Positions 9,442-17,737 of a DNA stretch of 64,000 nucleotides are shown one piece after another. The stretch's first letter is position 1. Each line of letters opens with the position of its first letter. Position numbers and translations under genes: made by a program. The stretch comes from GCA-2683135 sp964507445 (GTDB taxonomy: Bacteria; Planctomycetota; GCA-002687715), in NCBI GenBank assembly GCA_964507445.1, contig CAZDQF010000001.1, forward strand, positions 496,001-560,000, in the 5' to 3' direction. The notes below the pieces were generated by a model. The model was not told the DNA's origin, made no database searches, and worked only from the letters and a program-made list of their open reading frames with translations.

Positions 9442-10418
9442 GCCAACCCTCCGTCGAGGCGTACTGGGTCGTCTCCCCCAACGAGGGCGCCATCCAGCCC
9501 GTCCCCGATCCGACCCCTGTTCTCCCCGGCCATTCCCTGGTCCGCGCCGTGGCCTCGGGCATCAGCCCGGGCACGGAGCGACTGGTGGCCAGCGGACGGA
9601 TCTCCGCGGACCAGGACACCGTCATGGGCTGCCGCTACATGGAGGGGTCCTTCGCCCTGCCGGTGAAGTACGGGTACTCCCTGGTCGGGATCGGGATCAC
9701 CGGCGCGCTGCAGGGGCATCGCGTCTTCACCATGCACCCGCACCAGACCCTGGCCTGCGTCCAGGACGACCACACGGTGATCCTCCCGGACCACATCGGA
9801 GACGCCCGGGCCACCCTGTTCCCCAACCTGGAGACCGCGGTGAACGGCGTCTGGGACGCAGCACTCCGACCGGCGGAGCAAGCCGTGGTCGTCGGCGCGG
9901 GCCCCGTAGGCCTGCTGCTGGCCTTCGTCCTGCGACGGGAGACCGGGACACCGACCATCGTCATGGAGCCCGACGCGGACAGGGCGGCCTTCGCCGCCGA
10001 TCTCCCCTGGGTCGGCGAAGTCCTGTCTCCGCAGGACGCTGACGGCGCCCACGACGTGGCGCTCCACGCCAGCGGCAGCCCCGCGGGCCTGCAGTCCGCA
10101 CTCGACACCGTGGGGTTCGAGGGCCGGGTCATCGACCTCTCCTGGTACGGGTCCACACCCGTGACCCTGGACCTGGGAACCGCCTACCACCACGACCGCA
10201 AGCGCATCCAGGCGTCGCAGGTTGGCACCGTTGCCCCCAACCATCGGGGCCCGGACGGTCACCGGGTGCGCAACGAAGCCGTCCTGGACCTTCTCAAGGA
10301 TGACGGCCTCGACGCGCTCATGGCACGACCCGAGCCGTTCCACCAACTTCCGACGCTGATGCAGCGGGTGTACTCAGGAGATCTGGCGCACCCCCACGCC
10401 GTCGTCGCGTACGATTGA
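9438..10418 (+). CDS. MDR-superfamily (zinc-type alcohol dehydrogenase-like) oxidoreductase
   Basis: 326 residues from the GTG that overlaps the RibD-like stop (GTGA). The N-terminal GroES-like part includes ASGISPGTE, a segment reminiscent of BchC-type dehydrogenases. The Rossmann domain has VVVGAGPVGLLLAFVL near residue 155. I see none of the catalytic Cys/His zinc ligands of true alcohol dehydrogenases, so the enzyme may be zinc-independent. The frame extends far upstream without a stop, but that part is antiparallel to the RibD-like protein's code and unconvincing. It probably oxidises or reduces an alcohol/ketone on the product made by this cluster; the substrate is unknown. Confidence 0.75.
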   Translation: MSQPSVEAYWVVSPNEGAIQPVPDPTPVLPGHSLVRAVASGISPGTERLVASGRISADQDTVMGCRYMEGSFALPVKYGYSLVGIGITGALQGHRVFTMHPHQTLACVQDDHTVILPDHIGDARATLFPNLETAVNGVWDAALRPAEQAVVVGAGPVGLLLAFVLRRETGTPTIVMEPDADRAAFAADLPWVGEVLSPQDADGAHDVALHASGSPAGLQSALDTVGFEGRVIDLSWYGSTPVTLDLGTAYHHDRKRIQASQVGTVAPNHRGPDGHRVRNEAVLDLLKDDGLDALMARPEPFHQLPTLMQRVYSGDLAHPHAVVAYD

Positions 10419-10435
10419 ATCAAGGAGAGACCCCC

Positions 10436-10816
10436 ATGTTCACCGTCGCCGTCAAGGATCATGTCATGCTCGCCCACAGCTTCCGTGGGGAGGTCTTCGG
10501 CCCGGCCCAGCGCCTCCACGGCGGCACCTTCGTGGTCACCGCGGAGTTCTCCGCACCGGAGACGGACGAGAACGGGATCGTCGTCGACATCGGCCTCGCT
10601 CACGAGGTCCTGGCGGAAGCCCTGGAGCCCCTCCGCTATCAGAACCTGGACGGCATGGCCGAGTTTGAAGGCATCAACACCACGACCGAGTTCCTGTGCC
10701 GCTGGACCCACGAGCGGATCTCCGAGCGTATGCGGGACGCGTTCGGCGGCAGCCTCCGGGTCGTGCTCTCGGAGAGCCACGTGGCCTGGGCCGCATACTC
10801 GGCGGACGTGCGCTGA
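10436..10816 (+). CDS. 6-pyruvoyl-tetrahydropterin synthase/QueD-fold protein with degenerate active site
   Basis: 126 residues with AAGGAG about 8 bases before the ATG. The fold markers of PTPS/QueD are present in order: LAHSF (His14), RLHGGTF (His28), GIVVDIG (50), NTTTEFLCRW (81-90) and SESHVAWAAY near the end. Against canonical enzymes the HGH zinc motif is HGG (third His lost), the catalytic Cys before it is absent (GPAQR), and the Asp-His of LDH is replaced by LRY; the late Glu is kept. The family makes or converts reduced pterins from dihydroneopterin triphosphate, but this version is unlikely to perform the usual reaction. It may bind a pterin or catalyse a different step. Confidence 0.75.
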   Translation: MFTVAVKDHVMLAHSFRGEVFGPAQRLHGGTFVVTAEFSAPETDENGIVVDIGLAHEVLAEALEPLRYQNLDGMAEFEGINTTTEFLCRWTHERISERMRDAFGGSLRVVLSESHVAWAAYSADVR

Positions 10817-11733
10817 TCCACATCCTGGAGCCGCCGCACGATGCGGCTCGGCCCTCCGGCGGGTTCCTCTACAACGCCCGCGTCGGCCAGCAGCTCGAAG
10901 AGGCTGGCATCGGCCGTCGAGTCGCCGTGCCCTCGGAGGGGCTCACGACGGCGGTGGCGGCGGCGGCCCCGGACGACGTGGTGGTGACGGACGCCCTCTT
11001 CGGTGAACTCTGCATCGAGGCCCTGTCTCACGCGCGCTGCTCCACCCGAATGCTCGTTCACTGGCTCGGAGGCGGCCCGGCTCTGCTCCAGGCCCAGGTG
11101 CACGCCGCCGACGGGGTCATCGCCACGTCCGGCGTGGTGCGGGATGCCCTGCCTGCGATCCCGTCCGTGGTCGTGGCCCAACCCGGGGTCCAGGTCCCGG
11201 CGATCCCGCAGCCCCGTCCGAACGCCGTTCCCCGTGTCATCGCCGTGGGCCCCGTCACCGTCGCCAAGGGGATGCTCGACGTCGCCCGCGCCTGCGCCTC
11301 CTGGCCCGGCCCCGCTCCGACCCTCACCCTCGTGGGGGACCACGGGCTGGAGCCCGGTTATGTCGCGCAGATCAGGGCCCTCGCCGATCTCAGCCTGGAG
11401 CTGACGGGCCCGGTGCCGCCTGATCGCGCGCTCGCCTTGATGGCGTCATCCGACCTCTACGTCTCCGCTTCGCGCATGGAGTCCTTTGGGATGGCGTCCG
11501 CCGAAGCCCTCGCCCTCGGGCTGCCGGTGGTCCTCACCGCCACCGGAGACGTCGCCCTCTGCCTCGCCCCTCAGCGCGGCAGGGTGGTCCCCGTGGACGA
11601 TCGGGAGGGACTCGTCTCCGCGATCCACGACGCCCTCGACGAGGCGCCGGCGGAGCGACGCCCGGAGGTCTTTGGAGACTGGCGGGCCTGCGCCCGGGCG
11701 TTCTGCGAAGGCTGCGGCCTCACGCTCCCCTGA
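10813..11733 (+). CDS. GT4-type glycosyltransferase, apparent CTG start
   Basis: 306 residues. The N-terminal domain begins LIHILEPPHD and has RPSGGFLYN, matching the usual start of GT-B glycosyltransferases. The C-terminal domain has the nucleotide-sugar E-x7-E signature in SRMESFGMASAEALALG, plus RVIAVGPVTVAKG. No ATG, GTG or TTG lies close upstream in frame; the first codon of LIHIL is a CTG that overlaps the previous stop as CTGA (10813-10816), parallel to the ATGA/GTGA overlaps elsewhere. An ATG at 10696 would force a 121-base overlap with the PTPS-fold gene. GT4 includes the cyanobacterial enzyme that glucosylates tetrahydrobiopterin, so pterin glycosylation is a possible role (inference). 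Confidence 0.75.
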   Translation: MIHILEPPHDAARPSGGFLYNARVGQQLEEAGIGRRVAVPSEGLTTAVAAAAPDDVVVTDALFGELCIEALSHARCSTRMLVHWLGGGPALLQAQVHAADGVIATSGVVRDALPAIPSVVVAQPGVQVPAIPQPRPNAVPRVIAVGPVTVAKGMLDVARACASWPGPAPTLTLVGDHGLEPGYVAQIRALADLSLELTGPVPPDRALALMASSDLYVSASRMESFGMASAEALALGLPVVLTATGDVALCLAPQRGRVVPVDDREGLVSAIHDALDEAPAERRPEVFGDWRACARAFCEGCGLTLP

Positions 11734-11773
11734 ATCTGCCGCGCCGCTCGTCTACCTCCGCCACTGAGCGCAT

Positions 11774-11809
11774 GAAGAAAGCCCGGCACGGCCGCAGCCA
11801 TGTCCGGGC
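11774..11809 (-). terminator. Intrinsic terminator between convergent genes
   Basis: GCCCGG (11781-11786) pairs with CCGGGC (11804-11809), with a further GGC/GCC pairing inside. On the minus strand the stem is followed by TTTCTTC, so it best serves the secreted-protein gene ending at 11828, and it may also stop the rightward cluster. Confidence 0.65.
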
Positions 11810-11827
11810 CTTCTCCTGATCACCGAA

Positions 11828-13906
11828 CTACTGAAGCTCGATGACAGAGCGGTTCGGGTTCGTCGGATCGGCGCCGAGGACCCCGGTGAGCACGTCGCCG
11901 TTGCTCATGGTGACCGTCACGTTCATGCCGATGTGGTCCTGAGACCCCTGGGTGCCCGGGTCCGTGTCGGCGTTGAAACGGAAGGTGTTGCCGTTGAACT
12001 GGCCGCCGGTGAACCGGAACTCCACAGTGTTCAGGCTGGCGCCGGAGACGAAGCTGGACCCAATCCAACCGGACCCCGGATAGGGCGCCGAGACGGAGTA
12101 GTCCAGGCCGCAGGTGACGTCGGAGTTCTGCTCGTAGGTCTGGCCCTGGTTGAACGAGCCGCTGCCGCTGGGCATCCCCTGGTCCGTGTCGAAGTACACG
12201 CCGTTCGCCGGGCCGGTGGCCCCAGCGAAGCTCAGGACCACGCTGGTGATGTTCGCGGGGGTGGTCCCGGTGTGGGTCACCCGCCAGAACCCGTCAGGGT
12301 TGGCGGTGTAGGAGTTCCCGCCGTTGCACTCCACGACGACCCGCGGGAGGGGCATGACGTCCAGCTCCGTGGCGGCGCTGAGGCTGAAGCCCTCAACGCT
12401 GGCCGGGGTGACGCTCCACACCTGGCCGGCGTAGAACGCCGCGGAGGGGAGGTTGAACTGGAAGTTCAGGTTGCCGCCAGCGGGCATGTTGCCCGCACCG
12501 CCGAACAACCCGAAGAACGAGGGATCGAACACGTTCAGGTTGACGATCTCATCGTCCGCCGAGACGTAGAAGGAGGGCACGGCGCCCACGCCGGTCAGGT
12601 ACAGCTCGAACGGGAGGCCGCTGGCGCCGCCCATGTCCACGCCGTACTGGACGCCCGTGGCCAAGGAGACCTGGATCGGGCCCACGAACGGGTCATTGGC
12701 GGAGTTGCCATCGATCGCGAGGGAAGCGGCTGCGTCGTTGGTCTCCCAGGCCTCCGTCGGGAACGGAGGAGGCCCGAAGCTGATGCTGCCGCCGGAATCG
12801 AGGTCCACGGAGACGGACAGGATGTCCGAATCCGTCGCGTCGAACCAGAACGAGAAGCTGGTGCCCCACCGGATCATGTTGGCGGCGCTGGCCGGGCTGC
12901 CGTCCACCATCCACACCGCGGAGGTGGAGGTCGTGGTGTCGAGCCAGGCGTTGTTGTTGTAGGTCTCGTTGCTGTGCCACTCGGGAGCGTGGAAGCCCTG
13001 GTTGCTGATGGTGACGCCGCTGGCGAAGTTGAACGCCACGCCGGAGAGGGCGTCGTGGGCGTTGAGGTTGTGCAGGCAGACCTCGAAGTGGAAGGTGCCG
13101 TTGCCGTTGTCGATGCGCTTCACACCGAGGGACACCAGGCCGCCGTCGGCGCCGGCGATCTGCTGGGTGTCGACCACCACGCCCGGATCGAGCGCGGCCC
13201 AGGCGTTGATGGCGGGCTGCTCGCGGACCGTCGGGCCGGAGAAGCTGAGGCTGTAGTTGGCCGGGCCGCCGGACATGCTCGCCAGCCGGTAGGACGCGTT
13301 GTTGTCGTCGTTGTCCGCGCCGGCGTCTTCAGGCTGGATGTACTGCGCCTCGGCCACGTAGACCGACCCGGTGTCGAGGAGCGTCGTGGGCACCTTGAGG
13401 CGACGATCCGTGTTGCCGGACCAGGACGGGTTGGCTGGCGGATAGGGGAAGAAACCGGTGGAGGCGTTCACCTGGGAGCGGGGTCCGAGGGGTGACTGGC
13501 CACCGTTGCGGCTCGAGGTGTAGGGGTCGGAGCAACCGACGCCCAGGGCCTGGAAGTTGCCGCTGCCGCTGCAGCTACCGCAGAGGTTCTGCTGCAGGGC
13601 GCCGAAGCCGTGCTTCAGCCAGGACATGCCGACCATGGTGAAACGGCCGTTGTTGGCGCTGTCGTACTTGTACAGGTTGCCGCCGATGACCGGGTGCTGG
13701 TTGGTGCTCGAGATCCAGGTCAGGTTCGAGGTCCCGATGTTGCACGAGGTGGTGCCCAGGGAGAACGCGTCGTATCCGGGGTCCGTGCTGTAGTTGGACG
13801 GGCCCGTGATGTCGCCAACGATGACATCCGGCTGCGCGACGAGGGCTCCGCAGAGGAGCAGGGGCAGCGCCAACATGCGCATAGAAGAACTCAGGCTAGG
13901 GAACAT
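11828..13906 (-). CDS. Large secreted protein with planctomycete-type C-terminal beta module
   Basis: 692 residues. I chose ATG 13906, which has GGAGA nine bases upstream, rather than the earlier frame opening. Residues 1-25 form a signal peptide ending near CGALVAQP. The mature protein is rich in Ser, Gly, Asn and aromatic residues, with few Lys, and looks like a series of beta-sandwich domains. Residues ~390-500 (NDAAASLAIDG ... EIVNLNVFDPSFFG) resemble part of the secreted protein at 45439-46653. No catalytic motif is visible. Likely an extracellular or surface protein of unknown function, monocistronic, followed by a terminator. Confidence 0.7.
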   Translation of the reverse strand: MFPSLSSSMRMLALPLLLCGALVAQPDVIVGDITGPSNYSTDPGYDAFSLGTTSCNIGTSNLTWISSTNQHPVIGGNLYKYDSANNGRFTMVGMSWLKHGFGALQQNLCGSCSGSGNFQALGVGCSDPYTSSRNGGQSPLGPRSQVNASTGFFPYPPANPSWSGNTDRRLKVPTTLLDTGSVYVAEAQYIQPEDAGADNDDNNASYRLASMSGGPANYSLSFSGPTVREQPAINAWAALDPGVVVDTQQIAGADGGLVSLGVKRIDNGNGTFHFEVCLHNLNAHDALSGVAFNFASGVTISNQGFHAPEWHSNETYNNNAWLDTTTSTSAVWMVDGSPASAANMIRWGTSFSFWFDATDSDILSVSVDLDSGGSISFGPPPFPTEAWETNDAAASLAIDGNSANDPFVGPIQVSLATGVQYGVDMGGASGLPFELYLTGVGAVPSFYVSADDEIVNLNVFDPSFFGLFGGAGNMPAGGNLNFQFNLPSAAFYAGQVWSVTPASVEGFSLSAATELDVMPLPRVVVECNGGNSYTANPDGFWRVTHTGTTPANITSVVLSFAGATGPANGVYFDTDQGMPSGSGSFNQGQTYEQNSDVTCGLDYSVSAPYPGSGWIGSSFVSGASLNTVEFRFTGGQFNGNTFRFNADTDPGTQGSQDHIGMNVTVTMSNGDVLTGVLGADPTNPNRSVIELQ

Positions 13907-14232
13907 CTCTAGGAATCTCCGCAACACTTGGGGTTTGTGTCGGAACCGCAGCGCGGCCCCTGCAAGACGATCACTTGTTGGGTTTCTCCAGTATATGAGT
14001 TCAACCGGCTGCGTCCGAAGGGGTTTCGACGATTTGGCCTGTAGCAACGGCAATCCCGAAGAAACCAGATCCCTCACCCAAGCCGCCACCGATCAACCTG
14101 GCCACCGCAGCGGTGGACGGGGATGCCCACGACCGGCCCTCGGAGGCTCAAAGGCCCGGGAGACCGTGGGTTTCGACCTCTTACCGATTCACCCGAGGAC
14201 GGATCCCCTCCGCCCCGATAGGATCTGCGCCG
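13907..14232. other. 326-base divergent intergenic region
   Basis: This is the only gene-free stretch above 300 bases in the window. It separates the secreted-protein gene from the GNAT pair and should hold both promoters. I see a perfect CCACCG-CAG-CGGTGG inverted repeat at 14102-14116 and an AT-richer patch near 13980-14000, but no promoter or small gene I can defend. Confidence 0.4.
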
Positions 14233-15273
14233 ATGAACGGACCGCTCTGGGACGGCCCCGTCATGCGCTGCGGCCGATACACCATCCGTGAAGGCACGCC
14301 GGCGGACCGGGACGGGATCCTGTCCAGCTTCAACCTGGTGTTCTCCGAAGGGAACCCGGACTTCGTGCCCCGTGAGGCCAGCGCCTGGGACTGGGCCTAT
14401 TGCCAGAATCCGGGCGGCCGTCAGATCTGGGTCGCGGCAGCTGATGACGGCACCATCGCAGCCCACTTCGCCGGCTGGCCCATGAGGGTTCGTCACGACG
14501 ACGGGCAGGTGCTCTTCAGCCAGATCGTGGACTCCTTCACCCACCCAGAGCACCGCCGCGGTCTCAAGCGCCCCGGGATCTTCACCCGCACCGCGAACGC
14601 CTTCATCGACTGCCTGGTCTGGCCGCACCGCAACGCCATCCTCTACGGGTTGCCGGTGCCCGACCACTTCCGACTCGGTGCCCGCCAGATCGGTTACGAG
14701 GTGGTGCGCACCCAGCTGCACCTGGCCCTGCGTGCGGATCAGGAGCTGCGCGGCGGCGAAGCAGCCGGTCTCGAGGTGGAAGAGGTGTCCCGCATCGGCG
14801 ATCGGGTAGAGCGCCTGTTCGATCGATGCCGCACCCAGGACGAGGTCTCGGTCATCCGTGACTCCGCCTTCGTCAACTGGCGGTACGCCGATCACCCGAC
14901 GGAGCGGTATTCCATCGGCGTGGTGCGGGACGGCGACGAGCTCCGGGCCCTGGCCGTGTTCAAGGACGGGTTCTTCACCGACATTCAGCAGGGCCTGCTC
15001 GTGGACTGGCTGGTGCCTGCAGACGACGAAGAGGCGGCACGGGCGCTGCTCGGCTGGGCCCGAGAGAAGACCCGGGCCGCCGGTCGCGAACAGTGCGGCC
15101 TCGTCATCGCCTCCACCGACCCCTGGTGGGACGGCCTCCAGGCCATGGGCATGAAGGCGTTGCGGACCAAGTACATCCTCGTCTACGGCGACCTGGGTCG
15201 GGACCCTCGCTTCGACGAGGACCGACTGCGGCGGCGCTGGCGCTACACCCTGGGAGAAACGGACCTCGCATGA
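14233..15273 (+). CDS. GNAT-family acetyltransferase-like protein (first of tandem pair)
   Basis: 346 residues from ATG 14233 (AGGA upstream; ATG 14263 is an alternative). It has the pattern of long two-part GNAT proteins: an N-terminal YTIREGTPADRDGI opening, the central FSQIVDSFTHPEHRRGL core and the later FVNWRYADHPTERY, then a second half that ends RRRWRYTLGET. It overlaps the next gene as ATGA, and that protein shares the same layout, including WRY, ALAV and a W-YTLG ending, so the two look like a tandem duplication. Family members transfer acyl groups from acyl-CoA to amines; substrate here unknown. Confidence 0.7.
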   Translation: MNGPLWDGPVMRCGRYTIREGTPADRDGILSSFNLVFSEGNPDFVPREASAWDWAYCQNPGGRQIWVAAADDGTIAAHFAGWPMRVRHDDGQVLFSQIVDSFTHPEHRRGLKRPGIFTRTANAFIDCLVWPHRNAILYGLPVPDHFRLGARQIGYEVVRTQLHLALRADQELRGGEAAGLEVEEVSRIGDRVERLFDRCRTQDEVSVIRDSAFVNWRYADHPTERYSIGVVRDGDELRALAVFKDGFFTDIQQGLLVDWLVPADDEEAARALLGWAREKTRAAGREQCGLVIASTDPWWDGLQAMGMKALRTKYILVYGDLGRDPRFDEDRLRRRWRYTLGETDLA

Positions 15274-16334
15274 GCGTGCCTTATCACGAACTCAGTCGGG
15301 CTCCCTGGGCCTCCACCACGGAAGCACCGGACTACGAGATCCGAGCCGCGACGGTAGAGGACGCCACCGAACTGGATCAGCTCAAGTCGGGTCCGGGGGG
15401 CGACGCCTCCAGCGGGACCGAGCGCCTCTCCTGGCGTCACGGGCGGGAGTCACCCACCATCGTAGTGGCCGTGCACACGCCTACTGGTCGCATCCATGCA
15501 GCGTTCGGGACCCAACCCGTGAGGGTGCGGCGGGACACCGGGGAGGACATGACCTTCGGGCTCGTGACGGTCGCGGCGCAGCACCCGGCCAGCGATTACA
15601 CGGACCCCCCGTCCCTGGTGGTCCGTTGCGCCTGGAAACACCTCGAGGAGTTCGGTGGGCGCGACCATCAGGCCGTGACCTACTGGAACCCCGCCCTCGA
15701 GGATCTCCGCCGAGGTCGCCGGTTCGGCGCCCCGGGACACGCCCTCGAGGTCGAGGTCATCCGCACCGAGAACCTGCTCCGTCTGCCCCGCTCCCGGTTC
15801 CGCGACCTCTACGAGGGATTCCCGGAGCTGACCATGGACAACGCCCCCCCGGGAGACCTGGTCTCGACCCTCTACGAGAGGGTCAGCGGCGATTGGGGTG
15901 CGGGTACGGTTCGGGACGCGGCGTGGTACCGCTGGCGCTACGTCGAACGGCCGGGCTCCGCCTACGACTTCGGGACCGTGGTGGGAGCGGATGGCGCTCC
16001 TCGCGCGCTCGCGGTCACCACCATCTCCCCCAGCGGCGCGCTGATGTTGCTTGACTGGCTGTGCGAGCCCTTCGACTACGAAGGCGGCCTGGCGCTCCTC
16101 CGCTGGGCCATCGACCAGGCGGAGGCCTCCGGCTGCACGGAGCTCGCCACGGTGCTCCCGGAGTGGACCCCCTGGTTCACCCACCTGCAGTGGAACGGCC
16201 TCACCGTGCACGAGTCTCCCTGGGTCACGGCCGCCCGCAGCGCGTCCCGGAGGGAATCGGGACAGTGGCTCCGAGACCGCTGGTTCTACACGCTCGGCGA
16301 TCTCTACCTGGGCTCGGAATCCGCCACGCCGTGA
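15270..16334 (+). CDS. GNAT-family acetyltransferase-like protein (second of tandem pair)
   Basis: 354 residues; the ATG overlaps the first copy's stop (ATGA). It opens with YEIRAATVEDATELDQ, typical of a GNAT first strand, and carries WYRWRYVERPGSAYDFG and RDRWFYTLGDLYLG, matching the first copy at WRYADHPTERYSIG and WRYTLGETDLA. Divergence outside these points is substantial, so the duplication is old and the substrates may differ. An SDR gene follows 25 bases later. Function inferred from fold only. Confidence 0.65.
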   Translation: MSVPYHELSRAPWASTTEAPDYEIRAATVEDATELDQLKSGPGGDASSGTERLSWRHGRESPTIVVAVHTPTGRIHAAFGTQPVRVRRDTGEDMTFGLVTVAAQHPASDYTDPPSLVVRCAWKHLEEFGGRDHQAVTYWNPALEDLRRGRRFGAPGHALEVEVIRTENLLRLPRSRFRDLYEGFPELTMDNAPPGDLVSTLYERVSGDWGAGTVRDAAWYRWRYVERPGSAYDFGTVVGADGAPRALAVTTISPSGALMLLDWLCEPFDYEGGLALLRWAIDQAEASGCTELATVLPEWTPWFTHLQWNGLTVHESPWVTAARSASRRESGQWLRDRWFYTLGDLYLGSESATP

Positions 16335-16359
16335 CCGCCACCGCAAGAGTGAGCCGCCC

Positions 16360-17148
16360 ATGAGCGGACCTCGCGAGCGCGTCCTGGTGACGGGAGCCAG
16401 CTCCGGCATCGGGCTCGAGCTGGCGCGGTTGTTCGCCGCCGAGGGCTGCGACCTGGTCCTGTTGGCCCGTCGCGAAGACCGACTGGTCGCCCTGGCGGAG
16501 GAACTCGAGGCGGCTCACGATATCCGCACCCGCGTCCTTCCCATGGACCTGTGCGAGGCCGGCGCCGTGGGGAGGCTCCATCAGCTCCTGTCTCAGGAGG
16601 ACCTGCCCGTCCACGTCCTGGTCAACAACGCCGGATTCGGGGTCGCGGCGCCCTTTACGGGCAGCCCCCTGGAACGCCAGAGCGCCATGATCCGGCTCAA
16701 CGTGGACGTCCTCACGGAGTTGTGCCATCGGTTCCTACCGGAAATGAAGCAGCGGGGCGCCGGCGGCGTGCTGAACGTGGCGTCCACCGCCGGGTTCCAG
16801 CCGGGCCCTTCCATGGCCGTGTATTACGCCACGAAGGCCTTCGTCCTCCACTTCACGGAGGCCATCCGTGAGGAGCTCCGTGGGACCGGCCTGCACGTGA
16901 CCGCCCTGTGCCCGGGCCCCACCTGGACCGAGTTCATGGACGTGGCAGGACTCGGCCATCCGCCGCTGTTCGATTATTTCTCGATGCAGGCAGACCGTGC
17001 CGCCAGGGCGGGTCATGGCGGGTTCCGCCGCAATCGGTCGGTGGTGATCCCGGGATTCGGAAACAAGCTGGGGACCCTCCTGGTGCGCATCTTCCCGCGG
17101 ACCCTGGTCCCCAGGGTGGTGCGCAGGATCATCACCCCCAAGCCGTGA
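16360..17148 (+). CDS. Short-chain dehydrogenase/reductase (SDR)
   Basis: 262 residues. The cofactor motif TGASSGIG is at residues ~12-19, NNAG near residue 90, catalytic Ser in NVASTAG and the YxxxK in YYATK. It belongs to the DltE/YqjQ-like classical SDR group that uses NADP(H) on a wide range of substrates. The last ~30 residues (LLVRIFPRTLVPRVVRR) are basic and hydrophobic and may touch the membrane. It follows the GNAT pair by 25 bases and is probably cotranscribed with it. Confidence 0.85.
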   Translation: MSGPRERVLVTGASSGIGLELARLFAAEGCDLVLLARREDRLVALAEELEAAHDIRTRVLPMDLCEAGAVGRLHQLLSQEDLPVHVLVNNAGFGVAAPFTGSPLERQSAMIRLNVDVLTELCHRFLPEMKQRGAGGVLNVASTAGFQPGPSMAVYYATKAFVLHFTEAIREELRGTGLHVTALCPGPTWTEFMDVAGLGHPPLFDYFSMQADRAARAGHGGFRRNRSVVIPGFGNKLGTLLVRIFPRTLVPRVVRRIITPKP

Positions 17149-17294
17149 CCATCAGACCTGGGACCCGTTCGACGAGCCCGGCTCCGAAGCGGTAGCGCTC
17201 CCGCCGCCGCTCTCCTAAGATCCCGTTCTCACCCCCTTCGGAGAGCCCCCACCGCTCGTCACCTGCCCTCATCCACAACCACCGGAAACCGACC

Positions 17295-17696
17295 ATGCCC
17301 GAGAAGAAAGAGACCACCCTCATCGCCGCGGACACCTTCATCAAGGGAGAGATGACCTTCGAGAAGAGCGCCGTGATCCAGGGCAAGTTTCAGGGGAGCA
17401 TCGCCGCCAAGGGCGACCTGACCATCGCAGATTCCGCAGACTGCAACGCTGAGGTGGAAGCCAGCAACATCGTCGTGGACGGCAAGGTCACGGGCAACGT
17501 CACGGCCTCCTCGAGCATCAAGCTCACCAACAACGCCAGACTCGTGGGGGACATCGTGGCCACCAAGCTGGTCACCGCGGAAGGAGCCTCCCTCTCCGGC
17601 CATGTCACCGTCGGCCCGTCCGCCAAGGAGCGGCCCAAGCAGGGACAACCTCAGGGGCAGGGCGGCAAGCAGGCCCAGGCGGGCGGCGGCCAGTAG
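17295..17696 (+). CDS. Bactofilin-type polymer-forming protein
   Basis: 133 residues. After a short N-terminal tail, residues 10-108 form the beta-helical DUF583/bactofilin repeat pattern (TFIKGEMTF, VIQGKFQGSI, LTIADSADCNAEV, IVVDGKVTGNV, IKLTNNARLVGDI). The last 25 residues are a Gly/Gln/Lys-rich disordered tail. Bactofilins self-assemble into filaments that scaffold cell-wall or envelope enzymes in the cytoplasm at the membrane. It is followed 41 bases later by a second bactofilin-like gene carrying a zinc ribbon. Confidence 0.85.
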   Translation: MPEKKETTLIAADTFIKGEMTFEKSAVIQGKFQGSIAAKGDLTIADSADCNAEVEASNIVVDGKVTGNVTASSSIKLTNNARLVGDIVATKLVTAEGASLSGHVTVGPSAKERPKQGQPQGQGGKQAQAGGGQ

Positions 17697-17737
17697 ACCG
17701 CAACGGAAGCTGAGTCACCCTCAGGATCGCCACACCG

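Noticed and set aside
15093..15269. Upstream extension of the second GNAT gene inside the first
   Set aside because: The extra codons are an overlapping shadow; the ATGA overlap at 15270 gives a proper start matching the family.
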